Notes: a model not told the origin generated them from the sequence alone. DNA of 37,537 nucleotides from Polyangia bacterium (GCA_030426845.1 JAUHXR010000053.1:1-37537); one strand, 5' to 3'; counted from the first letter of the stretch, positions 17,402-24,897 are shown. A program made the numbers and translations.

Positions 17402-19264
17402 TTATCTCGCGTCGGTGATCGTGCGCCGGACCTCTTCGAAGGTGGTCTCGCCGCGGAGGGCGCGCGCGACGCCGGCCTCCCACAGGGTCCGCATGCCGTC
17501 TGCGCGCGCCTGGGCGACCAGCGCACGCGTCGGGGCCTCCTCGCGGATCATGTCGCGCAGCTCCGGCGTCACGCGCAGCAGCTCGTAGACGCCGAGCCGT
17601 CCCCGATAGCCCGACTCGTAGCAGACCGGGCAGCCGCGCCCCTTGCGCAGCGTCGCGCCCTCGAGGGTGGCGCGGTCGAGCCGCATCTCCTCGAGCTCCT
17701 CGTCGTCGGGGCGGTACGGCTCGGCGCAGTGGTCGCAGACCTTGCGGACGAGGCGTTGCGCGACGACCAGGGTGAGCGCGTTGGCGAGGAGGTACGACGG
17801 AACGCCCATATCGGCGAGCCGCGTGAGGGACTCCGCGGCGCTGTTGGTGTGCAGGGTCGACAGCACGAGGTGCCCGGTCAGGGCCGCCTTGACCGCGATC
17901 CGGCTGACCTCCGGGTCGCGCATCTCGCCGACGAAGACCACGTCCGGGTCCTGACGCAGGATCGAGCGCAGCCCCGCGCCGAAGCTCACCCCGCCGGTCT
18001 CGCGGATCTGCACGTGGTTGATCCCGGGGATGCTCGCCTCGACCGGATCCTCGAGCGTCACGATGTTCACGTCGGGCTCGTTGATGAACCCGAGGCCCGC
18101 GTGGAGGGTCGTCGTCTTCCCGGAGCCGGTCGGTCCGGTGACGAGCACGATGCCCTGGGGCGCGCCGAGCGCTCGCTTCATCGCCTTCAGCTCGGCCTCG
18201 TCGAAGCCGAGGCGGTCGATCGAGGTGAGGGACTTGTTCTTCTTGAGGAGGCGGATGACGCACTTCTCGCCGTAGACGGTCGGGAGCGTCGAGACGCGGT
18301 AGTGGCAGGTCTCGCCGTTGTAGACGATCGCGATGTGGCCGTCCTGCGCGACGCGTCGCTTGCTGATGTCCATCTCCGCCATGACCTTGAAGCGCGCGAC
18401 CATCGGGGCGTGGAGCCGCTGCGGCGGAGTCAGCAGCGTCTGTAGCCTGCCGTCGATCCGGAGGCGCACGCGCAGGTGCGTCTCGTAGGGCTCGACGTGG
18501 ATGTCGCTCGCGCCTCGCTGGATCGACTCGACGAGGAGGAAGTTGCACAGCGTGATGATCGGCGGCTGCGCGCCCGCGAGCCGGAGGTCGTGGACGACCT
18601 CCTCCTCGCCGTCGTCGAGCGCCTCGGGCTCGTCGTGGTGGACGCTCTGTACCGCCTCGTCGAAGAACGCGCCGCCCTCGAGGATCGCGTCCATCAGCGA
18701 CTGCGTCTCGAGGTGCTCCTCGACGAAGGCGCGAAAGTCGCTCTCGGTCGCGGTCACGACGACGAGCTTGCGCGCGCTGGTGCAGAAGCGGATGTCGTCG
18801 AGAGCGGTGAGGTTGTACGGGTCCATCATCGCGACGTAGAGGGTGTCCCCGTCCTTGCGGACCGGGATCGCCTCGTACTTGCGGATGAGCTCGCGCGGGA
18901 GCAGCTCGATGACCGCCTGGTCGGTGTGGAAGTCGCTGAGCTCGACGACCTCGACGCCCATCTGGGTGTGGAGCGCGGCCCGCATGTCCTCCTCGGTGCA
19001 GAGCTTGAGCCGCACGAGGATCGACCCGAGTCGGCCGCCGCCCATCTTCTGCACCGCGAGCGCGCGCTCGACGTCGGCGTCGGTCACGACCCCGGCCTCG
19101 ACCAGCAGCTCGCCCAGGCGCCGCCGCTTGCGCGGCTCGGCCGCGGGCGCCGGGGTGCGCAGGTGCGGAGGGATGGGTGGGGGGGTGGCCGCGGACCGCC
19201 GCGGCGCGGCGAGCGGCGCGGCGGCGAAGGGGCTGAGCTTGTGGGCGGGGGGAGACGCGGACAT
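17402..19264 (-). CDS. GspE/PilB-type secretion ATPase with tandem MshEN c-di-GMP motifs
   Basis: A 620-residue protein. After a Pro/Ala-rich leader (1-45) come two 24-residue repeats, R49-Q72 and R78-Q101, separated by five residues (KMGGG). Each begins RLG and ends with Q, matching the MshEN c-di-GMP-binding motif (RLGxxLxxxG...LxxxLxxQ); the second has K in place of its central glycine. The ATPase core has Walker A GPTGSGKT (377-384), LEDPVE (404-409) and GEMRD (446-450), plus the zinc four-cysteine motif CDHC (510-513) and CPVC (545-548). It powers assembly of type II secretion or type IV pilus systems, but no pilin, secretin or platform gene is adjacent, so it is an isolated copy. Starts at ATG 19264, 40 bp after an upstream lipoprotein gene. 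Confidence 0.95.
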   Translation of the reverse strand: MSASPPAHKLSPFAAAPLAAPRRSAATPPPIPPHLRTPAPAAEPRKRRRLGELLVEAGVVTDADVERALAVQKMGGGRLGSILVRLKLCTEEDMRAALHTQMGVEVVELSDFHTDQAVIELLPRELIRKYEAIPVRKDGDTLYVAMMDPYNLTALDDIRFCTSARKLVVVTATESDFRAFVEEHLETQSLMDAILEGGAFFDEAVQSVHHDEPEALDDGEEEVVHDLRLAGAQPPIITLCNFLLVESIQRGASDIHVEPYETHLRVRLRIDGRLQTLLTPPQRLHAPMVARFKVMAEMDISKRRVAQDGHIAIVYNGETCHYRVSTLPTVYGEKCVIRLLKKNKSLTSIDRLGFDEAELKAMKRALGAPQGIVLVTGPTGSGKTTTLHAGLGFINEPDVNIVTLEDPVEASIPGINHVQIRETGGVSFGAGLRSILRQDPDVVFVGEMRDPEVSRIAVKAALTGHLVLSTLHTNSAAESLTRLADMGVPSYLLANALTLVVAQRLVRKVCDHCAEPYRPDDEELEEMRLDRATLEGATLRKGRGCPVCYESGYRGRLGVYELLRVTPELRDMIREEAPTRALVAQARADGMRTLWEAGVARALRGETTFEEVRRTITDAR

Positions 19265-19304
19265 CGCACTCGGATCTCGGCCGGATCCGAGCGGAGCTTG
19301 AGGG

Positions 19305-19964
19305 TCACTCCATGGGGATGCAGATCCGGGCGGCCTGACCGTCTTGATCGGTGAAGTCCGCGCACACCCGGTCGGCGGCGCAGTCCGCCGGGATCGCGCA
19401 GCGGCGCATGCACACTCGGTTGGCGCCGTCGAAGTTGACGCAGGCCACCCCTCGGGGCGGCGAGAGCGGGCAGTCGCCTTCGCTCGCGCATGGGACCGAG
19501 CAGAGCGTGCCGGTGCTCGTGGAGGTGGTGACGTGGAGGCAGGTCTCGGGCGCGCGGCACCGCGCGGGGTCGTCCGCGCACGCCTGGTAGGTGGTGGGGA
19601 GTGCCTCGATCGTGATCTCGACGGTCACGTCGGGCGCGCCCTCGGCGCTCGCGACGAGCGAGAGCGCGCCCTCGCCGTCGAGCTCGACCACCGCGGTGAC
19701 GCCGCCGCGGCTGTCCGTCGTCGCGTCGAACGCGCGGAGCGTCGTGCTGGCTGGAGCGCCGACGAGGGCGAAGCTCACCGGCTCGCCGTCGAGCGCGCGC
19801 CCCGCCTCGTCGCGCAGGGTGAACGCGACCTGGAGCGCCTCCCCGCTCAGCCCGACGAGCGGGCCCGGGTCGACCGCGGTGAGCACGGTCGGCGGTGCGC
19901 CGCACGCGGTCCCGACGAGGGCGGCGGCGAGCGAGATCGAGACCACGGACGGGCGGAGGGTCAT
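19305..19964 (-). CDS. Cys-rich lipoprotein with Ig-like domain
   Basis: A 219-residue predicted lipoprotein (signal and lipobox VSISLAAALVGTAC, C21). The first half resembles a bacterial Ig-like domain (LSGEALQVAFTLRDEAGRAL, then DSRGGVTAVVELDGEGALSL). The second half holds about eleven cysteines arranged in small disulfide-rich units (YQACADDPARCRAPETC; CSVPCASEGDC; CVNFDGANRVCMRRCAIPADC). This design is frequent in myxobacterial surface proteins of unknown role. The ATG at 19964 is preceded by TACGTC 6 nt upstream and no Shine-Dalgarno sequence. It lies 40 bp upstream of the secretion ATPase gene on the same strand and is divergent from the DAG-repeat lipoprotein. Confidence 0.8.
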   Translation of the reverse strand: MTLRPSVVSISLAAALVGTACGAPPTVLTAVDPGPLVGLSGEALQVAFTLRDEAGRALDGEPVSFALVGAPASTTLRAFDATTDSRGGVTAVVELDGEGALSLVASAEGAPDVTVEITIEALPTTYQACADDPARCRAPETCLHVTTSTSTGTLCSVPCASEGDCPLSPPRGVACVNFDGANRVCMRRCAIPADCAADRVCADFTDQDGQAARICIPME

Positions 19965-20024
19965 GAGGAGGACGTACGCGTCCGGGCCCGCCTTGGCAAC
20001 GAGGCGGCCGCCATGCACCTGAGG

Positions 20025-20030
20025 TATCGT
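20025..20030 (+). promoter_or_regulatory. Leaderless -10 candidate (TATCGT)
   Basis: TATCGT, 7-nt spacer GGCCGGC, then GTG at 20038. It favours the second GTG as the start, since the first GTG (20029) lies inside the box. Confidence 0.5.
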
Positions 20031-20037
20031 GGCCGGC

Positions 20038-20634
20038 GTGAAACGACTTCGCTTGATCGGGAGCGGCGCGCTCCTCCTCCTTCTCCTCGCGGCCTGCTTC
20101 TGCGGCGGCCCGGACGAGCCGGCGCGCGCCGACTGCAACGACCCGGTGCCCGGCGCCACGGTCGATGGCCTCGAGCTCAACGCCTTCAGCATGGTCGGCG
20201 GGCAGGGCTCCGCGATGCTCATGCTCAACCTCACCTACCTCGGCGCGGACGTACCCGAGTGCGCCGAGATCCGCGTCCGCGTGCTGAGCCCGGAGGGCGT
20301 CCAGCTCCGCGACGTCAGCCAGGGCGTGGTCACCAACGAGGTGGTCGGCGGCCGGGCTCTCCGCGAAGCCTGGTGGACGTTCTGGGAGTTCGAGGAGCAG
20401 GTCGAGGTGATCGTCGAGGCCTACGGGCAGACCGCCTCGCAGCGCGTGTGTCGAGGCGCCTGTCAGGACGCGGGGCCCGAGACACCCGACGCCGGTGAGG
20501 TCGACGCGGGCGGTCTCGACGCCGGTGAGGTCGACGCGGGCGGTCTCGACGCCGGTGACGTCGACGCCGGTGAGGTCGACGCCGGTGAGGTCGATGCCGG
20601 TGAGGTCGACGCGGGCGAGGCCGACGCCGGCTGA
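20038..20634 (+). CDS. Lipoprotein with C-terminal DAG repeats
   Basis: About 198 residues. The N-terminus VKRLRLIGSGALLLLLLAAC has a lipobox, so it is likely a lipoprotein. The middle (GATVDGLELNAFSMVGGQGS, then MLNLTYLGADVPECAEIRVR and VIVEAYGQTAS) reads as a small beta-sandwich with two cysteine pairs. The last 50 residues are ten DAG units (DAGEV, DAGGL, DAGDV), an acidic low-complexity tail common on myxobacterial secreted proteins, possibly calcium-binding or a spacer. The start at GTG 20038 follows a TATCGT box; GTG 20029 would add three residues. It converges with mbnP, ending 16 bp from it. Function is unknown. Confidence 0.78.
   Translation: MKRLRLIGSGALLLLLLAACFCGGPDEPARADCNDPVPGATVDGLELNAFSMVGGQGSAMLMLNLTYLGADVPECAEIRVRVLSPEGVQLRDVSQGVVTNEVVGGRALREAWWTFWEFEEQVEVIVEAYGQTASQRVCRGACQDAGPETPDAGEVDAGGLDAGEVDAGGLDAGDVDAGEVDAGEVDAGEVDAGEADAG
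20488..20634 (+). repeat. 15-bp minisatellite encoding the DAG tail
   Basis: About 9.8 tandem copies of a 15-bp unit close to GACGCCGGTGAGGTC, with synonymous and a few non-synonymous changes. It encodes ten acidic DAG motifs and runs to the stop codon, so copy number can vary in frame. Confidence 0.9.
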
Positions 20635-20650
20635 GCGGCGTGCCTCGCCG

Positions 20651-21460
20651 TCAGTCCGCGAGCATCGGCGTGAACAGGCGCTGGGACGCGCCGCCGATCC
20701 CGAAGCCCTCGAAGATCGGGCCGCAGTCCGGGTCGTCCACGCCGCTCATGCAGCCGGGCGCGTCGCCCTGGTCGCTGTCCACGTCGCTGCCGCTGAGCAG
20801 GGCCGCGACGTCGACCCGGACGGCGCCGGTCGCGGGGTCGATCGGCACCTCGATCTCGGGCCGGTTCGGGTTGCCGCAGGTCGTGACGTTTCCGCGGTCG
20901 TCGCCGTCGCACGCGGTGCTGCCGAGGTGGATCCGGTAGCCCATCGGCTGCCCGGTGGTGCGCCCGTCGACCCGGAAGAACTTGTAGCCGCCGCGCCAGT
21001 TCCAGAACATCGCGGTCAGGTTGAGCGGGCTCGGGGCGGTCGCCGCGTCGGCGTGGTTGAGCTCGAACGGGACGCCGAGGCGGAAGCGCACCGCGCGGAA
21101 CGGGCCGCCGTCGGCCGCCGTCCCGGTGATCGACGTGTGGGTCTCCGCCGTGCCCGCTTCGCAGCCGTCGCCGTTCTCGAAGTCGAGGAGCGCGACGCCC
21201 TCGTGCTGCCACACGCCGTCCTGCTCGAGCGTCACCGGCACCTCGACGCCGTCCATCGTCACCACCCGCACGTCGTGCACGTAGAGGCGGAAGTCGGTCA
21301 GCGTCAGGTCGCTGCTGGTGGTGCCGATGCCCGCGTAGGTCTGGCCGCAGGCGGCCATCTCCGAGCCGACCATGCCGACGAACTCGACGTTGACGTCGGA
21401 GGAGTTGCTGCAGCCCGCGCCGAGGAGCGCGAGGACCAGGAGGAAGCCGAAGTTGCGCAT
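20651..21460 (-). CDS. mbnP: MbnP-type copper-binding lipoprotein (four-Cys motif family)
   Basis: A 269-residue lipoprotein (LLGAGC, C17). It carries the family signatures of MbnP, earlier called metallo-mystery-pair four-Cys proteins: LTDFRLYVHDV (53-64), GVWQHEGVALLDFENGDGC (82-100), FRAVRFRLGVPFELNH (121-136) and AMFWNWRGGYKFFRVDG (150-166). Cysteines follow at 184, 195, 237 and 246. Trp residues 84, 153 and 155 are candidates for conversion to kynurenine by MbnH, which in characterised members creates a copper site together with histidines; which Trp is used cannot be told here. It is likely periplasmic. The ATG at 21460 has TACATC 8 nt upstream. It is divergent from the outer-membrane/RegBA operon, and a RegR-box-like site lies between. 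Confidence 0.9.
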   Translation of the reverse strand: MRNFGFLLVLALLGAGCSNSSDVNVEFVGMVGSEMAACGQTYAGIGTTSSDLTLTDFRLYVHDVRVVTMDGVEVPVTLEQDGVWQHEGVALLDFENGDGCEAGTAETHTSITGTAADGGPFRAVRFRLGVPFELNHADAATAPSPLNLTAMFWNWRGGYKFFRVDGRTTGQPMGYRIHLGSTACDGDDRGNVTTCGNPNRPEIEVPIDPATGAVRVDVAALLSGSDVDSDQGDAPGCMSGVDDPDCGPIFEGFGIGGASQRLFTPMLAD

Positions 21461-21468
21461 CGCGGGTG

Positions 21469-21474
21469 GATGTA
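21469..21474 (-). promoter_or_regulatory. Weak -10 candidate for mbnP (TACATC)
   Basis: TACATC lies 8 nt before the mbnP ATG. The last base is C rather than T, so it fits the leaderless pattern only loosely. Confidence 0.3.
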
Positions 21475-21503
21475 CCCCCGAGTCCGGGCCGCGGCTAGCG
21501 TCT

Positions 21504-21518
21504 GCGACGATTTGCCGC
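21504..21518 (+). promoter_or_regulatory. RegR/RegA-box-like site between mbnP and the outer-membrane/regBA operon
   Basis: GCGACGATTTGCCGC agrees at 10 of 11 defined positions with the RegR-box consensus GNGRCRTTNNGNCGC (recalled from Bradyrhizobium work). It lies in the larger inverted repeat CTGCGACGATTTGCCGCAG (21502-21520). Its centre is about 44 bp before the start codon of the outer-membrane gene and 51 bp before that of mbnP, suitable for activation of both if transcripts are leaderless. A RegB/RegA pair ends the same operon. By rough estimate the chance of such a match in this 94-bp gap is about 2%. Confidence 0.45.
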
Positions 21519-21541
21519 AGTGCCCTCGGCCCCGACGCGCC

Positions 21542-21547
21542 TAAGTC
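21542..21547 (+). promoter_or_regulatory. Weak -10 candidate (TAAGTC)
   Basis: TAAGTC, 7-nt spacer, GTG at 21555. The last base is C rather than T. It lies 24 bp downstream of the RegR-like box. Confidence 0.3.
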
Positions 21548-21554
21548 TCCGGGC

Positions 21555-22439
21555 GTGCGGCTGCCCCTCGCCCTCGCGCTCCTCGCGCTCCTCTCCGCGC
21601 CCCGCGCCGCGCGCGCCTGCGCGACCTGCGGAAGCGGCGATCCGACCCTGACCACCATGGGGCTCGGGCAGCCGTTCGCGGGGCGGGCCCGCTTCGGCCT
21701 GCGCCTGCGCTACCGGTGGGACCGGGTGATCGACGGCGCCCGCGGCGTGGAGCTCCACGAGGGGCGCGCCGACGTCTCCGCCGCCTACTCTCCTTGGGAC
21801 CGCCTCACCCTCGCGGTGACCGTTCCGATGACTGTCCGCCGCGCGCGCTGGGCGAGCCTGCGCGCCTACACGACGGCGGGCCCCGGCGACCTCGACCTCC
21901 GCGCGCGGGTCGTCCTGCTGCGGGACCGCGCCTTCGCGCCCTCGCACCTCCTCGGCGCGGTGGCGGGGGTCGCGCTCCCGACCTCGGTCGACCAGGTCGA
22001 CGGTCAGGGCGCGCGCCTGCCGGTCGACGTCCAGAACGGCGCGGGCGCGATCGCCCCGAGCCTCGGCCTGACCTACGCGCACCTCGCCGATCCGCTCGCG
22101 GTCTTCGCCAGCGCGGTCGTGACGCTCCCCTTCGCGGGCCGCTTCGACGAGGCCCCCGGGCCGTCGCTGCGCGGCTCGGTCGCGGTGCAGTGGCGGCTCG
22201 CGCGCTGGATCACCCTGCGGGCCGGGCTCGACGCCCGCTGGGACGCCCCCGCGCGCGTCGGCGACGCCACGGACCCGCGCTCCGAGCACGCGACGCTCTT
22301 CCTGGCCCCCGACGTGCTCCTCGCGCCGGACCCCGACTGGGTCGTCGGGTTCGGCGTCCGGGCCCCGCTCGTCCAGGCGAGCGCGCAGGGGCGCGACGAG
22401 GGCTGGATGTTCCTCGCCTCGTTGACGGTGGACGCGTGA
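21555..22439 (+). CDS. Exported outer-membrane beta-barrel-like protein with CxxC N-terminus
   Basis: A 294-residue protein with signal peptide VRLPLALALLALLSAPRAARA. The mature protein begins ACATCGSGDPTLTTMG, so a CxxC motif sits right after the cleavage site, then RARFGLRLRYRWDRV and many alternating strands (DRLTLAVTVPMTVRRARW, ITLRAGLDARWDAP, DWVVGFGVRAPLVQAS). This fits an outer-membrane beta-barrel of the transporter-like PF13557 type. Its proximity to mbnP suggests a role in metal passage across the outer membrane, which is inference. The start is GTG 21555 with TAAGTC 7 nt upstream. Its stop overlaps the following GTG (22436-22439), indicating an operon with a lipoprotein and the RegB/RegA pair. 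Confidence 0.82.
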   Translation: MRLPLALALLALLSAPRAARACATCGSGDPTLTTMGLGQPFAGRARFGLRLRYRWDRVIDGARGVELHEGRADVSAAYSPWDRLTLAVTVPMTVRRARWASLRAYTTAGPGDLDLRARVVLLRDRAFAPSHLLGAVAGVALPTSVDQVDGQGARLPVDVQNGAGAIAPSLGLTYAHLADPLAVFASAVVTLPFAGRFDEAPGPSLRGSVAVQWRLARWITLRAGLDARWDAPARVGDATDPRSEHATLFLAPDVLLAPDPDWVVGFGVRAPLVQASAQGRDEGWMFLASLTVDA

Positions 22440-23062
22440 GGCGCGCGCTCGGGTGGAGCCTCGCGCTCCTCGCCGCCGCGGCGAGCACGCCGTCCTGCGT
22501 GCTCGAGGCGGTCGAGGGCGCGGTCGTCGACCTCGAGGTGGAGGGCACCCTCGCGGGCGCGGGTCCGGCCCAGGTCACGCGCGCCAGCCTCTACCTCGAG
22601 GACGCGTGGCTCGTCGCGTGCCCCGGCGCGACCGCGGCCCGCGCGCCCTCGTTCGCGCTCGGCCCGGGCGTCGCGAGGGCCCACCACGGCGCGCTCGGGA
22701 CCGGGCTCGACGGCCCGCGCGACGTCGCGCTGGGCCCGCCGGTCGCGGTCGGCGCCATGCGCCCGCCCGCCGGTCGCTACTGCGCGCTCGCGCTCGCGAT
22801 CGACATCCCCGAGGGCGCGCCGACCTTCGCGATCGAGGGGGCCGCGCCGGCGGGCGGCTTCGCCGACGAGGCCTACGCCCGGGCGCTCTGGGAGGTCCCG
22901 CTCGCCGAGCCGCTCGTGCTCGACCTCGCCCGGCCCACCGCGCGCGTGCGCCTCGACCTCGACGTCGGCGACGCGGTGGACCGGGCGGGCCCCGACGCGG
23001 TTCGTGCGCTTCAGCGGCTCGGCGCGGTCGCGCGCGCTACCGTCCTGTCTCGGGGTGAGTAG
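22436..23062 (+). CDS. Small exported lipoprotein of unknown function
   Basis: A 208-residue protein starting at a GTG that overlaps the previous stop (GTGA, 22436-22439). The N-terminus RRALGWSLALLAAAASTPSC has a lipobox-like end. The mature part has strand-rich segments (AVVDLEVEGTLAGAG, TRASLYLEDAWLVACPG, GRYCALALAIDIPEG) and a His pair in ARAHHGALGTG. The phrase SLYLEDAWLVACPG recalls the LTDFRLYVHDVRV phrase of MbnP, so a similar periplasmic fold is possible, but the similarity is too short to claim homology. It sits between the outer-membrane gene and the sensor kinase gene and may belong to the same metal module. No family recognised. Confidence 0.75.
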   Translation: MRRALGWSLALLAAAASTPSCVLEAVEGAVVDLEVEGTLAGAGPAQVTRASLYLEDAWLVACPGATAARAPSFALGPGVARAHHGALGTGLDGPRDVALGPPVAVGAMRPPAGRYCALALAIDIPEGAPTFAIEGAAPAGGFADEAYARALWEVPLAEPLVLDLARPTARVRLDLDVGDAVDRAGPDAVRALQRLGAVARATVLSRGE

Positions 23063-23090
23063 CTGGAGCCTCGGTGGAGTACGGCCTCAC

Positions 23091-24323
23091 GTGGACGACG
23101 AGACGCAGCGCGTGAGCCCCGAGGCGGGCGCGACGGTCGAGCCCGGCTGGCTGATCCAGCTCCGGTGGTGGACCCTCGCGGCGTGGCTGGTGGCGCTCGT
23201 CACGAGCGACGCGGGCGCGGTCGGCTACGCGCTGATCGGGGGCGCCGCGGCTTCGAACCTCGCCCTCCACGCGCTCCGCGGCCGCCTCGGCTCCGCCCGG
23301 CTCACGGGCGCGGTGCTCGTCCTGGACGCGCTCCTCTTGACCGGCCTCCTGCACGCGTCGGGCGGCCCGATGAACCCCTTCACCGCGCTCTACTTCGTGT
23401 ACATCACGATGGCCGCGGTCCTCCTGTCGCGCGTCTGGATCGTGGCCCTCTTGCTCGTCTCGCTCGCCGGCTACGGCGCGCTCTTTCTCCTCGCGGAGCC
23501 GTCGCACCACGCGGGGCACGGGATGGCCGCTCACCTGCGAGGCATGTGGATCGCCTTCGGGATCACCGCGTTCCTCGTCGCGCTCTTCGTCACCCGGCTA
23601 CGTGGCCTCGTGGCGCGCCGCGACGCCGCCCTCGCGGAGGCGCGCGATCGCGAGGCGCGGACCCGCCGGGTGGCCGCGCTGAGCGGGCTCGCGTCGGGCG
23701 CCGCCCACGAGCTGGGCACGCCGCTCGGGACGATCGCCCTCACCGCGGGCGAGCTCGAGCGCAGCCTCGCCGACGTGGACCTGCCCCACGCGGCCCGCGG
23801 CGATCTGCGGCTCATTCGCGAGGAGGTCGCGCGCTGCCGCTCGATCCTTGCGGGGCTCGCCCACGTGGCGGGCGACGTCCCGGGCGAGGCCCTCGCGGAG
23901 GTGGCGCTCGGAGAGCTCGTGGACGGCGCGCTCTCCCGCGTCGACGCGAGCCGTGTGTCCATGAACATTGCGAGCGATGAGGTCGCCCGGCTCCCGGCTG
24001 CTGCGGTCCAGGTCGCGCTCCGCAACCTCCTGCAGAACGCCCTCGACGCGGGCGACGGCGCGGTCGAGCTGCGGGGCGCGGTAGAGGGCGGGCAGGTCCG
24101 CCTGGAGGTGCGCGATCACGGGCGCGGGATGAGCGAGGAGGCCCTCCGCCGGGCGACCGAGCCGTTCTACAGCACCAAGGCCGAGCACGAGGGGACGGGC
24201 CTCGGCCTGTTCCTGGTCGACGCGGTGGCGGAGCAGCTCGGGGGCCGGCTCGAGCTCGACTCCAGCCCAGGCCGGGGGACGACCGCGCGCCTCGTCCTGC
24301 CGCAGGGGATAGTGGCGCGATGA
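23091..24323 (+). CDS. regB: RegB/PrrB-family redox sensor histidine kinase
   Basis: About 410 residues from the GTG at 23091 (GTG 23055 is an alternative; GGTGGAG lies 11 nt upstream of 23091). Six hydrophobic segments fill residues 25-170. The loop GGPMNPF (91-97) matches the quinone-binding GGxxNPF motif of RegB. The dimerisation domain has H206 in AAHELGTPLGTI, the phosphorylated histidine. C249 in EEVARCRSIL is placed like the redox-active cysteine of Rhodobacter RegB, about 40 residues after the histidine. The ATPase domain follows: NLLQNALDAG, DHGRGM, PFYSTK and GTGLGLFLV. It should sense the redox state of quinones and the cytoplasm and phosphorylate the adjacent RegA. The stop overlaps the regA ATG (24320-24323). 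Confidence 0.92.
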   Translation: MDDETQRVSPEAGATVEPGWLIQLRWWTLAAWLVALVTSDAGAVGYALIGGAAASNLALHALRGRLGSARLTGAVLVLDALLLTGLLHASGGPMNPFTALYFVYITMAAVLLSRVWIVALLLVSLAGYGALFLLAEPSHHAGHGMAAHLRGMWIAFGITAFLVALFVTRLRGLVARRDAALAEARDREARTRRVAALSGLASGAAHELGTPLGTIALTAGELERSLADVDLPHAARGDLRLIREEVARCRSILAGLAHVAGDVPGEALAEVALGELVDGALSRVDASRVSMNIASDEVARLPAAAVQVALRNLLQNALDAGDGAVELRGAVEGGQVRLEVRDHGRGMSEEALRRATEPFYSTKAEHEGTGLGLFLVDAVAEQLGGRLELDSSPGRGTTARLVLPQGIVAR

Positions 24324-24853
24324 GCGAGTCGGCGCCGAGCGTGCTCGTCGTGGACGACGACGACCGGTTCCGCGAGCGGCTGGCGCGAGCCCTCCGCGCG
24401 CGTGGGTGGGACGTGACGGAGGCCGACTCGGCGCGGTCCGCGGTCGCGCGCGCCGCCGAGGAGAGCCCCGAGCACGCGGTGGTCGACCTGCGGATGCCCG
24501 GCGAGGACGGGCTCTGGCTGGTGCGCCAGCTGCACGCGATCGACCCCGCGACCCGCGTGGTGGTCCTGACCGGCTACGGCTCCATCGCCACCACCGTGGC
24601 CGCGATGCGTCACGGCGCGGTCGACTACCTCACCAAGCCGGTCGAGCTCGACGAGCTCCTCCGCGCGCTGGTCGGAGACACCGACGAGGGCGACCCCGAG
24701 ATCGCCGTTCCGTCCCTCGCCCGCGCCGAGTGGGAGCACATCCAGCGCGTCCTCGCGGAGTGCGGCGGCAACATCTCCCAGGCGGCGCGGCTCCTCGGCA
24801 TCCACCGCCGCTCGCTCCAGCGCAAGCTCTCGAAGTACCCGGTCGCGCGCTGA
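24320..24853 (+). CDS. regA: RegA/ActR-family response regulator
   Basis: A 177-residue protein: a receiver domain (residues 5-125) with acidic pocket DDDD (12-15) and phospho-acceptor D56 in VVDLRMPGEDGL, plus LTGYGSIATTVAAMR and YLTKP. The C-terminal Fis-type helix-turn-helix (GGNISQAARLLGIHRRSLQRKLSK, in two parts here) has the HRRSLQRKL recognition helix typical of RegA/PrrA/ActR/RegR. In proteobacteria these regulators control photosynthesis, respiration, nitrogen and electron-transport genes by binding GCGNC-N5-GNCGC-like sites. A matching sequence lies at 21504-21518. Its ATG overlaps the kinase stop (ATGA), so the two are translated together. Confidence 0.95.
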   Translation: MSESAPSVLVVDDDDRFRERLARALRARGWDVTEADSARSAVARAAEESPEHAVVDLRMPGEDGLWLVRQLHAIDPATRVVVLTGYGSIATTVAAMRHGAVDYLTKPVELDELLRALVGDTDEGDPEIAVPSLARAEWEHIQRVLAECGGNISQAARLLGIHRRSLQRKLSKYPVAR

Positions 24854-24897
24854 CGTCGGTCGCCGCCGCGGGGGCCTGCGCGCGAGACTCGGAGCGA

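Noticed and set aside
20488-20634. Possible CRISPR array
   Set aside because: Contiguous 15-bp coding repeats without spacers.
20635-20650. Terminator between the converging DAG lipoprotein and mbnP
   Set aside because: CGGCG-TGCCT-CGCCG gives only a 5-bp stem without a T-run.
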